DNA of 26,781 bases from Apostichopus parvimensis. Taxonomy: Eukaryota > Echinodermata > Holothuroidea > Aspidochirotida > Stichopodidae. Shown here one piece after another: positions 1 through 12,800 of this stretch. The notes under the pieces are model-generated. The model made no database searches. It had not been told where the DNA came from and saw only the letters and a list, made by a program, of their open reading frames with translations. How positions within the stretch are numbered: the first letter of the stretch is position 1; every line of letters starts with the position of its first letter. The stretch lies in assembly GCA_000934455.1 (NCBI GenBank), contig KN890294.1:1-26781 (forward strand). Direction: 5' to 3'. Position numbers and translations under genes: made by a program.

Positions 1-138
1 AGCTGCAGGGCAATGTGTAGGTGGGCACCCTCACAGATAGCTGCAGGACAATGTGTAGTTAAGTACCCTCACAGATAGCTGCAGGGCAATGTGTAGGTGG
101 GTACCCTCACAGATAGCTGCAGGACAATGTGTGAGTTA
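1..138. repeat. 38-bp minisatellite, three full units and a partial one, continuing off the left edge
   Basis: Units start at 1, 39, 77 and 115, each beginning AGCTGCAGG and ending CCCTCACAGAT. Units 1 and 3 share GGGCAAT with GGTGGG, while units 2 and 4 have GGACAAT, so the array shows a 76-bp dimer pattern. Each unit carries a PstI-type palindrome CTGCAG. It decays into unique sequence after about 138. Confidence 0.93.
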
Positions 139-510
139 CTGTTATAAATGCTATATCCACCCATCTCCATTCTACAGTATACACCAGAGAAGTTTACTCT
201 CAAGGAAAGAGAAGAAATAAGTTTTGCCACAGAGTGTTCAAAGGTGAACACAGAATTCCTATTCAATCTGAAAGTAAGAAAATATGGAGGAAGAGAAAGG
301 GTTATAGGAGGAGAGGGAGAGGAAGAAGAGTTGAATGCTGATGGAAGAAGAATTATAATCAGAGATGGTAGAAGGTTTATATGCAGGCTGTAATATATGT
401 GATGATCAATGTGCTCCTTAACTGTAAGAGCTGAAGCACACCGATTGTACTTTAGTATATCCCAAGAGGTTAGGAAACTAATAGAAGTTAGCTTGAAATC
501 CGTATCCATG
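139..510 (-). other. Presumed 3' UTR and downstream flank
   Basis: Between the stop codon and the left-edge minisatellite there is no other gene. No AATAAA is present on the minus strand here; the nearest variant is TATAAA at about 374-379. About 195-345 is strikingly purine-rich on the plus strand (runs of GGAAGAG and GGAGAG), hence pyrimidine-rich in the transcript. The open frame on the plus strand at 148-393 is a by-product of this low-complexity stretch. Confidence 0.45.
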
Positions 511-827
511 TTAGTATTGGGTGACGAAAAATGCATGCCTTGTGAAAGCTTGTAAAACTGATGACTTCTTCAGAGAGGATTTTAATGATGTAAATGCTGC
601 TGATGGGGTGCTCAAAATAAAGAAATGAATTTCTTGATTACTCCAGTGAAACTCTGCCTTGTCATTGTCATCGTTGCCGTCGGTTGGAGCGATTCTACGG
701 ACTACGACAGTCCCCCAGTCCGAGTCGGGTCCCTTGTAGTTGTCGGGGTCGGCTGCTTTCATAGACTCAATTAGACCATCACTGGGTATTCTTACTTCTA
801 TCATACCACCATCATATTGGTCTAAGT
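511..827 (-). CDS. MYRIP-like: Exon 10 in window: last coding exon, unrecognised acidic tail
   Basis: A 317-nt terminal exon, acceptor CTTCTACACAG at 828, phase 1, ending at TAA (511-513). It encodes LDQYDGGMIEVRIPSDGLIE, then SMKAADPDNYKGPDSDWGTV, VVRRI and a last part with HWSNQEIHFFIL and a basic SLKSSLKKSS segment. The first half looks well conserved in composition (Gly, Trp, Tyr, acidic), the last ~35 residues less so. I see no convincing donor inside it, so I treat TAA as the true stop, but a later exon off the left edge cannot be excluded. No family assignment for this tail. Confidence 0.63.
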
Positions 828-3800
828 CTGTGTAGAAGATGACGTTAGCAAAAAACACTTGAAACATGGAGGAGGAACAGAAGCTATGAGAAGAAACTCT
901 GAAATTTGCACAAATAACAATTAAATCATTTCGGGTATTATAGTGCTGATTTTATAATACAAATAGTTGCTAGACTTAATTCTTTGTTGTTTCTTTGCTC
1001 CCGTGGTGTTCATTCTGAAATTGTAAAGGATGGAAATATCAATACAGATACATTAACCCGATACACAAAACCCTGTATTCGACCTGATTATACATATAAC
1101 AAACACTCAACAAATTTGACTATATTTACTCTGCCATTTAACATTTTACAATAAACAAGCTTGCATTGTGAGGATATCTCATACCAGAATGTCATGGATT
1201 TGAAAATGACCCTTTCAAAACTAGGGCTCAAATTTCACAAGTCAGAGAAGCTTGAACTTTAATTGGTGGTGATGATGACATTTTTTCCTTAATTGATGTA
1301 TCCCTGGGATATGTAATCATGTGATTGGTTCACTATAGTAACAAAGCTTACCGGGCTGATTAAAGTAGTATGTTGCCGTGGAAACACGAAATGGAAGTGT
1401 GTTGTCCAATGAGTAGACGGATGACATGACTTTTCCTGCACCTGATGATTCCAACCCTGCAATTTCATTTTCAACTGATGACACCTGCATGGGGTCAAAG
1501 GTCAATATAAAAGTTGAGTAAACTAGATAAAGTTAACTGTCAAAGAAGAGGGGAGGGGAGAATGGGGGGTGGGAGAGGAGAGGAGAGGAGAGAGGAGATA
1601 AAGTTTGCCAGATAAAAATCATTGATATTAGTGGCTTCCATAAATGATAGAATTTTATTTTCCATTTCTGTTGCTTTATTTTTTTAGCAGGATAAATAAT
1701 GGCTGGATGAAGATATAGATATGGCAAGAAAAAGAGCTTATAATATGATAGTGGGAAACAGAGAATATGTCTAGAAGTTTTAACATTATATTCTGACCAT
1801 GTTGTTAATTCTGTATTATCTTTTTAAACATGCATGGCTACTCACCCATACACTTCAACTGATTAAGGTACAGTATGCTGCCAGACATTGCCATTGTACA
1901 TAGCTTGTATGTACAAACACTAAACTCAGAATAAACATCAAACTGTGACATACTAAATATCAAAACTTTGAATCAGTTCCTAAGGCATCAGACATTATTT
2001 AGTCTTGTCTGGGAATGAAAATAATCCTCAAAGCTTTAAAGGAGTAACCTTCAAGATAAAAGCTACAGCAATCCTATCAGCTCTACCGCTTTAGGTGACT
2101 TCAAACCCTCTTCCATCTTCTGAAAATGTCAAAAAGATTAACTGCAAGCCAAAAATTAGTTTCATCAATCTGACATCATCACTGACACACAAAATAACTC
2201 TTTTACATCAAAACACTAAAGAGACAACTAAATGTAAGATATAATCAGCACTATAACAAAGTTAAACATAAACAACAACAAAAATAACAAAATAATATCA
2301 AATCAAATCAAACTATGCAGTCAGGTTATATATTTGCACATTTTACACAAAGAGGCAGACACACAAAATGTGATTACATGTCAGGTTATACACATAATAA
2401 ATATGAAGGGGATCACTTTGTAACACAAAATAATGGATTACAACAGTTTAAGAAAATAAAGATTTTAATTTAAATAGTCTTAAAATCATACAACTGTGAC
2501 TGAAAGTTACTTGTAATCATCAATTAACAGTTCCTTTATTTCTAAAGTAGTTTGTAGTTCTGATTCTTGTTAAAATAAACAGCTATATGAATATCATTTC
2601 CAAAATTACGTTATTCTCCCAAATCAGTACAATATGCAGTGTCTTTTAAGGACATTTTCATGGTAACATTTTTCTCTGTTGTAATAGTTTATAAACTTAT
2701 TAAGCAGTCTTTTTAGGACAATAGTTAGCTGAACAAAACCCAAAATTTAAGTTTCAATCAATTAATTTGATTAAGAATGGCAGTAATGTAACCATTTTTT
2801 GTGATAAATTAAAATGACATTCAATGCACAAGAATGAAATGGAAACTGGATATGTAGAGTTAATAGTTTCTTAAAATGGCACAAAGCAATGCAAAAATCA
2901 AAGTGAGTACCTCACTTTATAATCACCTTTAAACTTAAAGTAGAGCAAACTGAATAGTAATCAAGGATCCATTTATCAAAGAGGGTTACTTGCAACAGAT
3001 AACAACTCCCTGCCCCCCACCCCCCACTTGTTCTGCCACCTCCCTACTTCCCAAATTGTGCAAGAGACCATAGTTTAGAGCTTAAGAACTGGTGAGCTTA
3101 GCATTTCCATACCCTGACATCATTTAAACCATGATATATCTGCATCTTCACCACATGCATCTCTAACAAATAAATTAAACATATAATGCTCATATTTGCT
3201 TCTTCTTCAAAACTCCATCAAATATTCAAGTGTCCTTTGTCACATGAAAATGAAATCAAGAAATGTTTTCCAATTCCATCTTTTTCTTTGACATTTGCCA
3301 ATTTTCCTGGGTCAGAACTTACATTCATTCAAGGATGACGATTAACTTACTTTAATATATTATACGTACATATACTATTTATAATAAGGTTAATATATTT
3401 ATACGTACATATACTATCCATAATAAGGTTAATATATTATACGTACATATACTATCCATAATTAGGTAAATATATTATATGTTCAAATACTATTTATAAT
3501 AAGGTTAATATATTATACGTACATATACTATTTATAATACGGTTAATATATTATATGTACATACACTATATATAATAAGGTTATACGTACATATACTATA
3601 TATAATAAGGTTAATATATTATACGTACATATACTATCCATAATAAGGATATTATATGTATATACGATTATAAATTAGTCTAACATATTATATGTACATA
3701 TACAGTTCTATTTATAACATAGTTTCATATATTATATGTATATATACAGTACTATTTATCACTAAGTTTAATATATTATATGTACATAAACTATTTATTA

Positions 3801-6800
3801 ATGACTTAGTTTAATATATTATACGTACATATACTATTTATAATAAGGTTAATATATTATATATGTTCATATACGATTTAAAATAAGGTTAATATATTAT
3901 ACATACATATACTATTTATTATTTATAATAAGGTTAATATATTATATCTTCATATACTATTTATAATAAGGTTAATATATTACACGTACATATACTATAT
4001 ATAATAAGGTTAATATATTATACGTACATACTATCCATAATAAGGTTATTATATGTAAATATACGATTATAAATTAGTCTAACATATTATATGTACATAT
4101 ACAGTTCTATTTATAACATAGTTTCATATATTATATGTCCATATACAGTACTATTTATAACATAGTTTAATATATTATATGTACATATACTATTTATTAC
4201 TTAGTCTAACATATTATATGTACATATACAGTTCTATTTATCACATAGTTTCATATATTATATGTACATATAATATTGATAATAAAGCTTCTTTGTCCTT
4301 TCAAATTTTCAGTGGATACATGTGTGTTATCCAAGGATGGAAACTTTGAATAAATTAAATAATGCAAGCAAGGAGGAGCTTGCTTTGATTATGAAGTTCT
4401 GCAGATCAGGAAGGGGAAGTGGTAGGGGGCAGAGATGACAGTCTGGTCTTGGTGCTCAAGAGATTTTCAAGAGATTTGCCCATAAACTGAGATGATATTC
4501 ATCTAAGCTCTGCCTTACATCCCTTAATGTTGCTATTAGTAATTCATCAAATGTAGTTACTTGCATCCAATCAATATAAGTAGATAACTTATATTATGAT
4601 ACAAACATTAAAAAAAAACACCAAACATTGCACATAATGGAAAAAAGGGTAAACAGCATGACATATGCACACAAGTAACCTTTAAAGATTCAAGCCATGG
4701 ACATCATGCAAAGTACAACTGGGTGGTTGACCAAAGAAAACTCAGGAAAATACAGAAATCTTGATACGCAGGCAATTACTGAGTACTAGGATATACATGG
4801 AGAACAACCAACTCAGGAAACGGACATGTTATGCAGGCGATAACGAATCATTCGAGACACCGAACATTCAACTCTCTCTACCTCCACATCATTCTGAGAT
4901 ACTTGTGCGACAGTCAGAGCTAATTTGTCTTCGAGAGCAGCCAAGATCTCCTCGGCTATATTGTCATCGATGGTTTCTACCTCCTGCTCCAGCTGGAGCA
5001 ACCTCTCCTCTAGGGTGTAAACCTTACCCGCTGAGAGGTAGACCTGTTAATAGGAAACAACACATGTATTAATAGCTAGGTTAGTGAACTGTGCTAATTA
5101 CTAATACATTTCTAATTTAGATACAAAAGACCATTAATTGCAATGTCTCCAAATAATCCAAACCATCCCTGATCACAGATATGGACGATCATGTGTCATG
5201 GTACCAATTAAATTATAACGGATAAAATTGAAAAGCGAAAACGCAAATCTTGATGTGCTTTTAAGATATTATTTCGCTGCACATATTCAGAAGGTGAGTG
5301 AGTCCTTGTATCAACCACTGCACTAAGATATCCTTCTAAAATTTTACATCAACTGAATTCAAGTTAGCCTGTAATTTATTCATTTTCATTTTTGAAAATT
5401 TTGTCCATCAAACATTTCCATTAAATATTTATCACACACAAAAGGAAAAAACTTCTCCAAGGTTCAAACTTTCAACATGACTCTACTTGAGTTAATGAAC
5501 TGGACTGCCATGGAATTATTTTATATGTGTCATTATCATAGATGACCAATATCATCACAAAATCACCATTTCAATGAATGGTTGAACATGACATGCTGTT
5601 TAATAGTTCATAACATGTTTACAGACATATGTCAAATGATCCAAACATATGAAAACCGAATCAATTGGGAACATACATTCACAAGCTCAAAGCCTTGAAT
5701 GAATAATTTATACCCACAGTTGATGTAATATTGAGAAACCTTGATAATTGACAAGAGATAGAAAAAAAAATCACACAGACATACACACAAAGTGAATGCT
5801 ATTCTTAAGTGGTAAAAAAACCAAAAGCACTAGACATTTTGTCTCACACACGTATCCTTAATTTCGCTTATAGACTGCCGAAGCCAATAATAAAGGCATT
5901 CATTTTAACTATCATAGATTATCATCTTCTCAGGCAACAGAAAGCCTTGATAATTGATCCAAACCTCTCAGAATCTCCTCTTTGTTCATATTATGTAGTG
6001 ATTTGGATTGGAGCAAACTTTTAGGCTCTTACATGTCAGACAAAGTCAGTTGATTAAATTCAAAGCGGATTAAGCATGGATCCAGAACATCTTCGGGCAA
6101 AGCTTTCACTTTGACGGTGAGAGAGTCACATCTTGCCGATGCTTTTAGAGGTTGGCATATGACATCATACCCAAATACTTTATAAGTCATCAGTTTATTG
6201 CAAAGTAGAGCAAGGATAGCATGCAAGCCATCAAACGGTGATATTAAATGAAGAAACACTAGTACAGAGAGAGCCCTTGAAGAAATCTTTTGCCTTTTTT
6301 ACAGAACTGTTTTTTAAATTTGATCTGATTTGTTTCCTTATAGCAACTGTGGCAAGATTTTCCTTTCCAAATTAACTTATATAACTAGGCTGAGAAAACG
6401 TTGAGGAAAGCTTTCGAGATGCGGTAAAAAGAAATGTTATAGAGGAGAAATAAACCTGAAGGGAGAGAGAGACATTGTCTGCCAAGATATTGATAGGAAA
6501 CAGCCCTAGGATTCACAATTTGGACGAAAGAATCTAGTAGATTAAAACTCGACAATATTCAGAATTATAATTGACACTGGAATGGCACAAGGCAACTAAA
6601 ATGATCCATTAATCCCACCTTGAAAAGGTCATCTGCCGCTAAGTAGTGCCCCATGAGAGGAGTCGGGGAATATTTTATTTGAGCAAGTTTCAAGAAAAAC
6701 AACTTAAAGATGTGAAGCGATCATCAGAGGGACTTAAACCAATGACAGCTAGCTTTATCTCCCTCTGTGAGATGGAATTTAATCCAAGCATTCATGGACT

Positions 6801-9800
6801 GGGTTCTTTCAATCCTTGGGTGAAGATGATTTTTTTAGATTTTTCACATGCAGAGAAGTGAGATGCTTGATACAGAGATCTAACTCTCCAAGGTAGTATA
6901 CAAACAACAAGTATGACTGTGTAGATGTTGAACAAACTCATAGGGAGAATTAAAATACATTCAAATTGTCTGCATTCTTGTTTACTATTGGTGAAAAATT
7001 CTACAGTTATGTCTAACACTACCCATTCAGCATTGAAATTTACTATGAAGAATTGGGAACCTACCCACCCAGCCTACCATTATAAAACATTGGAAAGGGA
7101 ACATTAAACCACTCACCTGTTAGAACCATATGAAAATAACTTATTGCAACATTCTGAAGTGTCTGACAAAATCAAACGTCTAATTTTTTACATATAATTC
7201 TATTACTACTCATACAACTATTTACTGGTTAGTTTTAGTCAAGAATAGTTCCCAGTTCGATGTTAAAATTGTAGTAAAAATTTCTCTATGTTGAGAGCTT
7301 TTCTTAGCTGGAGTAACTAATGCATGGTATATTACTCCCAATGGACAACTAATAATAGAGAATTGTGTTTCCGCTCCTACGACTATATCAAAATGATAGA
7401 TTACTGCGTATATTTATGACTGTAAATTAGACAGCTACGTCTCAATGTCTGGAGATTGTTAGAAGGGAAGGAAACAAAACTATAGAGTTGATATACACAA
7501 GATTTACTAAATCTCATGATGCTTAAACGAGATGGCTTTTAGAAGGGGTAAGTGGGGAGAGGGGGGGGGAGGGACAAAGAAAAAGACTTTCAGTACCAAC
7601 AGTATATGCATGTGTTCTACACTCTTAAAAATCAATCCATATCACATTTCTAAGTCTCATGTAATATTTCTCATCTTTACCTTTTCTTCCAGCTCGGTGA
7701 CCTGGTTGTAGAGTAAGGTCAAAGGGTCAACAATGCCGTTCTTGACACTGAAATGATGATCAAAGACAGACACCTCCAGATCCCCACCGAGATCTTCTCT
7801 GTCACTCATGATGACATCATCGGCAAACAAGTTGTCATCTTCCAGCACCATGACTGTCGTCTCCTCCTTCTCTGACTCATCATCATCACCCTTTAAATCC
7901 TGAGGAGCGCCCTCAGAATCAAGACACTCTGGTTTCTGCACCGCCGCCTCTTTCATATCATCATAACTGAAGAGGAGAGTCGCAGTGGGGGGCGAATCTT
8001 TGCCCGATGTCACTCTAAAGATCATGCTACCAGTGCTGGATGGACTGGCTGAGGTTTGTGACTGGGGGCTAGCAAGGTCCATTGGTCCACTCTCGTAGCC
8101 ATCTAGCCCTTTAGCTGGGCTGATCTGGTCATCTGGCTTGGGTGCGTCCTCATCCAGATGAGCGTCCATGACATCTTCTGTTGTGCTAAGGACTTTGAGA
8201 GCAGTGGCTGTTATCATTCTAACAGCACTGGCCATGTTTACCTAATGAAGAAATGTCAGAAAGATTGTCGGATAAAATGACAAAATATAATAGAGATACA
8301 TATAACTGTTTAATAGTGTGAACAAGCATGATACATTGTTTTTCTATCTTACCTGGTGTTAATTATACTGTTGAGATGATAGGAGGTGGGGTGGGGGTGG
8401 AGGGGGGGGTCAGGAACATTGCAAGTTTGCATATGCACTAGTGTAAGTCAGATTAAACAAGTTATTTTCTCAACAACTAAAAAAACTAATATTTTCCAAG
8501 TTTTTTTATAACCATATCATTCCAGATGAGGCATGTCAGTTTAGCAAAATACAAAATGTTTTCCTAGTTTTTAATTGGTTTGGAATAACATAAATAAATA
8601 AATAAATTGATTGATATGAACTGATTAAACACAATATTTTTTCAAAACTTCTTAATAAGATCATGCCTCTGTTTCTTGGTAATGCTAATTAGGATTCAAT
8701 GTTTTAATTTCAATCTATGTGCTACAAGATCTCTAACTAACTGCCATTGCATTCCTACATCATATATGCAACATTCTAAATATTTAGTATAATAAGTAAT
8801 TACAAAACTATCTTTATACCAATGAGCCAAATGCTTAGTGTTATTAGTAACAATTCATACCAGATACATTCAGCGAGATTATAGATCTGAATAACTATCA
8901 AGTATTGAACTTACCAGTTTGTGATATAATATATATATAATAATAAATCATATATATAATAATATCCTTATAAGTATTGTCTTGGACGTAAGTTTGTGTA
9001 TATTGAATGCAATCTTATGAATATAAATAACTTGTTTAGTACTTTTCAACCAAGTGCCTTCCCATCAGCCTAACCTGTTGGCTTATATTTATTATACTTA
9101 TATAAATATATATATTTATATAATATATTTGTTATACATAGTCTGTACAGCACACACCTCAGATGGTGATGTAACTTCTGCAGGGAAATGTACCAAATCT
9201 CTATGAAGACACTCAACGTCCTCTGAGACCAAACTCTGAAAAACAAACATAAATAGGCAAACAGTAGAAAACTAAACTGTGAAACATTTTAAGTAAGGGA
9301 GCATATTGCATTAAACTAACAAGCAATACTTCATCTTGCAAGTTTAATACAGAATAAGAGAAGACGATAAATTTCCTTCTTCTGTTTATATCTTTATCGC
9401 TAATGACTGAGCAGAATTGAGGCTTAACGAAACTACAGAAATTGTGCACAATATATTTGTTACCAGTTGCATATACAAAATTGTGGAAACAGAGGTTAAC
9501 AGTAGCTTGTTTGAGAAGGATTTAAACAATTCCAGGTGAAATATTACTCTATGTCATTGAACTAATGTTGTATTTATGCAGACAATACACTCTGACCGTA
9601 AAGTGTCTCTACAAAATCCTACAGCTATACCGAGACATTTTGACAGCAACATATTTATGCTACTTTGAAATATTCAAAGAAGTGTTTGCCTTGACAAAAT
9701 ATTCTAACGATTGATGTTTATGTCAGCTTTTGCCCAGCAGTGTTCTGGATGTACATGTGAAATATCACATGAGTGGGGCTGGGATTTGATTAAGAGCTTG

Positions 9801-12800
9801 AAAAGCGAATACAAGTCGGCATACTTTTTAATAAGTAACATTAAAAATATCTGTGGATCCTTGCAGGCTCATGAGATGAAACCTGTCAATGTGTTTAGCC
9901 CCCCAAATAAAGACGGTTTTTCTGCTGTTAGTAATACTGGAAATAAGGCACTTAGAGAATCCTACAGCGAATCAACCAGGCCTGTAGCTTTAATCAATAG
10001 TGATATCCTGTTACATTGATTTAATGATGTCTGTTGCTACTAAAGTCATTATTTTGTCTCCCAGCAGGAACATAAATCTAAGAAATGTAGGGTTGTTTGA
10101 TCCCGACAAAATCAGGTCCAAAAACTGCAGACTCTACGAAACTTGACAGAGTAAAACAACTCAAAACATAGAAACTGCCACAAATGATTGAGTATTCGAC
10201 ATTTCTCAAAATAAGAATATGAAAAATATTATTACGATTCTTAAAAGTGTGGCATATCCTCATGTCTAGTAGAGTTCTCACTTCTCATGTATATAATTAG
10301 AGCATATTATTGTTTAAATGCTAAGAAGCATGTCTCCTGTCCCAGTAGTGCCTACAGTCATCAGTCGTTCAATAACCTAATCACTTCATGGTAATAACAA
10401 CATCTACTGAGACTCTGATATGTAAATGAGGCTAGGTCTCAGTACATCTGTTGTGAAAGTGCTTACAGCTTAATGGTAGGCAATAATCATAAAGACCATT
10501 AAGTCTATTAGAAACATTAAAGAGAATTCTTGAATTTCTGACACATCTGTTGTATACCAATCCCACAAAATAACTTTTCTTTAGATATTCATCTAAGTTC
10601 ATTCTGACAATCCTGACACGGAGGTGTACATACATCAAGGGGGTGGGGGGGGGTGGGGGTAAATTCATTTCAAGACCAACTAGCTTTTCAAGATCAACTG
10701 CAGTGATTGGCTGAACAAACTTTTCAAAAATAAGGGGTTTAACATTGGGATGACTAAAGCATTATATAACTTATAATTACAGCTGTATACTCAAAGGAAT
10801 ATGAGAGTATATTACATTGTGCACATTGTATTGGCTGGGAGTGCAGCAAATCACCAGGGACATAACCAACTTGGATCATACATTTAGCTGTAGCATTTTT
10901 TTGGTCATATCCCCTGCCCCCCCCAGACTCAAAATACTAGTAGAAAGAAGGGAGTATGTATACTTTCTTCATTTACACCATCACCTACACCCCTCACCCC
11001 TGACCTACACCCCTCCTGACTCCTCTACTCTTTACTATCAAGAAACCATTGGATTATGTTAAATTTCCAAAATCCCATAAAGCTGGTCAGAATTCTGCCC
11101 AATTTTTAGCTGAATCTTGCAGATCTGCAATCCAGCCTGATTTAAAATTCCAATAGGTGTATCACCCTCTTAACTTTGATGTTGAAGAACCAGATAATAT
11201 CGGAGCCATTTTTGTCTTTCAACCATGAAGCAGTTTTGACGTAATGACTTCATTGAATGACCTACCACAAGGAAATAAACGTATGCATTTTAGATCCTCC
11301 TGCAAGCAGGAACTCGCGAAGAAGCCATCATTGGCTTATCAAAGCCGCAAGCTGACCGAAGTTAGTCTCTTAGATTCATATTTAATGTCCATGATTATGA
11401 ATTATGAATTGTCAACAACTCTGTAACTGGACGACATACATTAATCTTGGAGCGACTCAAACTAAATAAATGACCTGTTTATAGGGAGTTTATATATTTG
11501 GCTTGGCTGTGATATATTTCAATACGTTGAACTTTCTCTGTTTAATATTCTCTTTTGGTTATAAAATGTAATATCTCCATTTCTGTCGTGGGAGTTATTG
11601 CAGTGTGCTGATTGGATCAAAAAATTAACTGTGGCTCACACGCATGATTAATTTCCTGTTACTCACAACTGATCTAAACAGATCAAATTTTCATTGGATA
11701 TTGAAGGGCTCTTTCAAATATGAGAAACTTTAGAAGTGACCAGATAACTACTGAGTATTTCCTAGATGTAACATCAAGAGACCTTTACTTAAAGCTAAAT
11801 ATATCCCTTATTGCCAGCACAAAAATTGAACAGAATTACTGGAAGCTTTAAAAATTTAATATTGAAATCTTAAATGGTTTAGGAGACAGGTACTATTAAG
11901 CAAATGATCCTACAAAGAACACAATAATTCCATTAGCAAGCGATAAGACATTCACATCTTTGTTACATTAGGTATTAAAGTAAGATTTCAATTTTGACCA
12001 GATTTATGTATACCTGACAAAACATTTCCTAGAAAAGCAGTTACATGTCACAAGTTGAAAACGGTACATATTTCACTTTAACTAGACAGTCTACAAGACT
12101 CTTAAAGAACTTGAGATCCTTGCCCATTTTATATCTAAATAATATAAAATTTCCAGATACCACAAATTGCGCCATTACTACTTTGTATCCATGGAACGAC
12201 CACACATATTTATGGGCTGGCCCGACTAGCTATAAATGTTGTCACGTTAAGTTTTATCAAATTGAACATTTGTGACACATCAGATAGATTTCATTTAGAT
12301 ATGAATGGATACTAGTTTTAATCAGTATTAATACTCACACTAGCAGTATTAGGTGAGGGTGGCGGTGTGTAGATCTCATCAGACTCAAAGCTACTCATGC
12401 TGCTCCCCTCCCCTGCTACCTTTCTTTCGAGAGAATTGAGGACCTGTTCAAGCTTGTCAATGTGGTTTTGTATTTCAGAGAGCTGTGAGTGAAGAGATAA
12501 ATTAAGAGTGTTTTAAAATAGTTATAAACTAGTCAAGAATAAGACATCAATATCTATTCCATTTGCACAATGATGGCTAAATGATACATCATATATACAG
12601 AGTATTGTCATGCACCAATACTCTAACATTCTGAAGATATACAGAGAATTGTTTTTAAAAAATTCTCTAAATAAACTAAATATATAGAGTTTGTCATATT
12701 CGAAAACTCTAATCTACTAACTACATAGTTTCTAATATATACTAACTGCATAGCGTCTCTAATATACTAAATATATAGTTTTGTCATATTCGAATACTCT

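Larger units (their letters stand above)
1485..4881 (-). other. Intron with GA-rich tract, candidate micro-exon and AT minisatellite
   Basis: 3397 bp. Contents, left to right: a plus-strand G/A-rich tract at about 1548-1599; a candidate 33-nt exon at 2087-2119; a C-rich tract at about 3011-3027; the AT-rich minisatellite 3352-4286. The remainder is AT-rich sequence without recognisable genes. Confidence 0.7.

Noticed and set aside
3352-4286. CRISPR-like array
   Set aside because: Units are contiguous diverged tandem copies with no distinct spacers, in a eukaryotic intron.
4761-5072. 103-codon plus-strand open frame
   Set aside because: Antisense of the coiled-coil exon 4882-5043.
5809-6024. 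71-codon plus-strand open frame
   Set aside because: No domain, no upstream promoter or splice context; length is within chance for this composition.
6029-6259. 76-codon minus-strand open frame with a donor-like ACAT/GTAAGAG at its end
   Set aside because: The donor would leave phase 2, which does not fit the flanking phase 0 exons, no good acceptor is present, and no domain is recognisable.
9711-10019. 102-codon plus-strand open frame with Cys-rich start
   Set aside because: No recognisable domain, no splice or promoter context and AT-rich surroundings; longer than most but not supported.
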